Made by a program: the position numbers and the translations under genes. 6,654 nt of DNA, taken from the NCBI GenBank assembly GCA_030524065.1, contig JAUNHF010000014.1, positions 1 to 6,654 of the forward strand, in the 5' to 3' direction. Below, one piece after another: positions 6,468 to 6,654 of this stretch. Origin of the DNA: Deinococcus sp. (GTDB lineage: Bacteria; Deinococcota; Deinococci; Deinococcales; Deinococcaceae). Numbering within the stretch: the stretch's first letter is position 1; each line of letters starts with the position of its first letter. The notes under the pieces were generated by a model. That model had not been told where the DNA came from. It did no database searches and saw only the letters and a program-made list of their open reading frames with translations.

Positions 6468-6474
6468 GAACCTC

Positions 6475-6654
6475 ATGACGCGCACCTCTTCCCGCTCTGG
6501 CCTGTCCGACACCATCGCTGCTGTGGCCACCGCGCCGGGGCACGCCGGAGTCGGGGTGGTGCGGGTCAGCGGCCCAGAGGCCCTGCGCGTCGCCGACGCC
6601 CTATTCTCGGGCCGCCGCCGTCCCAGCGGCACGCCGGGCGGGCGCGTCTTGTTC
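6475..6654 (+). CDS. mnmE: MnmE (TrmE) tRNA modification GTPase, N-terminal part
   Basis: Only the first 60 residues are present; the gene runs off the right edge. The start reads [37 protein letters not shown] when joined across positions 1-37, in two clear blocks: [11 protein letters not shown] (12-22) and [13 protein letters not shown] (25-37). These are the conserved N-terminal segment of MnmE, the formyl-tetrahydrofolate-binding domain. MnmE works with MnmG in the cytoplasm to place (carboxymethyl)aminomethyl groups on U34 of certain tRNAs reading two-codon families; its GTPase domain lies later in the protein, outside the window. ATG 6475 is supported by family alignment and by the -10 box 7 nt upstream. 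The PG-H-AG variant (often GRGGIG) is a mild substitution. Confidence 0.93.
   Translation, partial: MTRTSSRSGLSDTIAAVATAPGHAGVGVVRVSGPEALRVADALFSGRRRPSGTPGGRVLF

Overview
The window is high-GC bacterial DNA and looks like a Deinococcus-type chromosome. The basis is strong G/C preference at third codon positions, and a TANNNT -10 box placed 6-8 nt directly in front of most gene starts with no Shine-Dalgarno sequence, which is the leaderless arrangement common in Deinococcus. The genus is an inference from these features, not a database match.

Layout from left to right. Positions 3-1823 (+) are the 3' part of a large U32-family peptidase-like protein (RlhA/DUF3656 type, probable RNA-modification role), cut by the window edge. 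Positions 1824-2225 hold no convincing intact gene, but contain a 7-bp perfect inverted repeat and one reading frame that stays open to 2137 except for a single TAG. Positions 2226-4666 (+) are a two-gene ABC exporter operon: an ATPase and a large multi-pass permease overlapping by 4 nt. The ATPase has an unusual Arg inside its Walker A loop. Positions 4708-5092 (-) look like a decayed, frameshifted gene for a secreted protein. Positions 5102-5677 (-) are a small P-loop kinase-like protein, and 5775-6257 (-) a 160-aa secreted protein of unknown function. Positions 6340-6414 (-) are tRNA-Ala(UGC) with encoded CCA, followed by a clear intrinsic terminator at 6293-6333. Divergent from the tRNA, 6475-6654 (+) is the start of mnmE, a tRNA wobble-uridine modification GTPase.

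Two RNA-modification-related genes (U32/RlhA-like and mnmE) and a tRNA flank the region. The ABC pair is a self-contained exporter unit. The promoters of the tRNA and mnmE are interleaved in a 60-bp gap. I see no transposase, CRISPR array, phage gene or obvious multi-gene novel system. The points most worth a second look are the Walker A substitution, the two decayed or hidden reading frames, and the compact promoter/terminator architecture around the tRNA.
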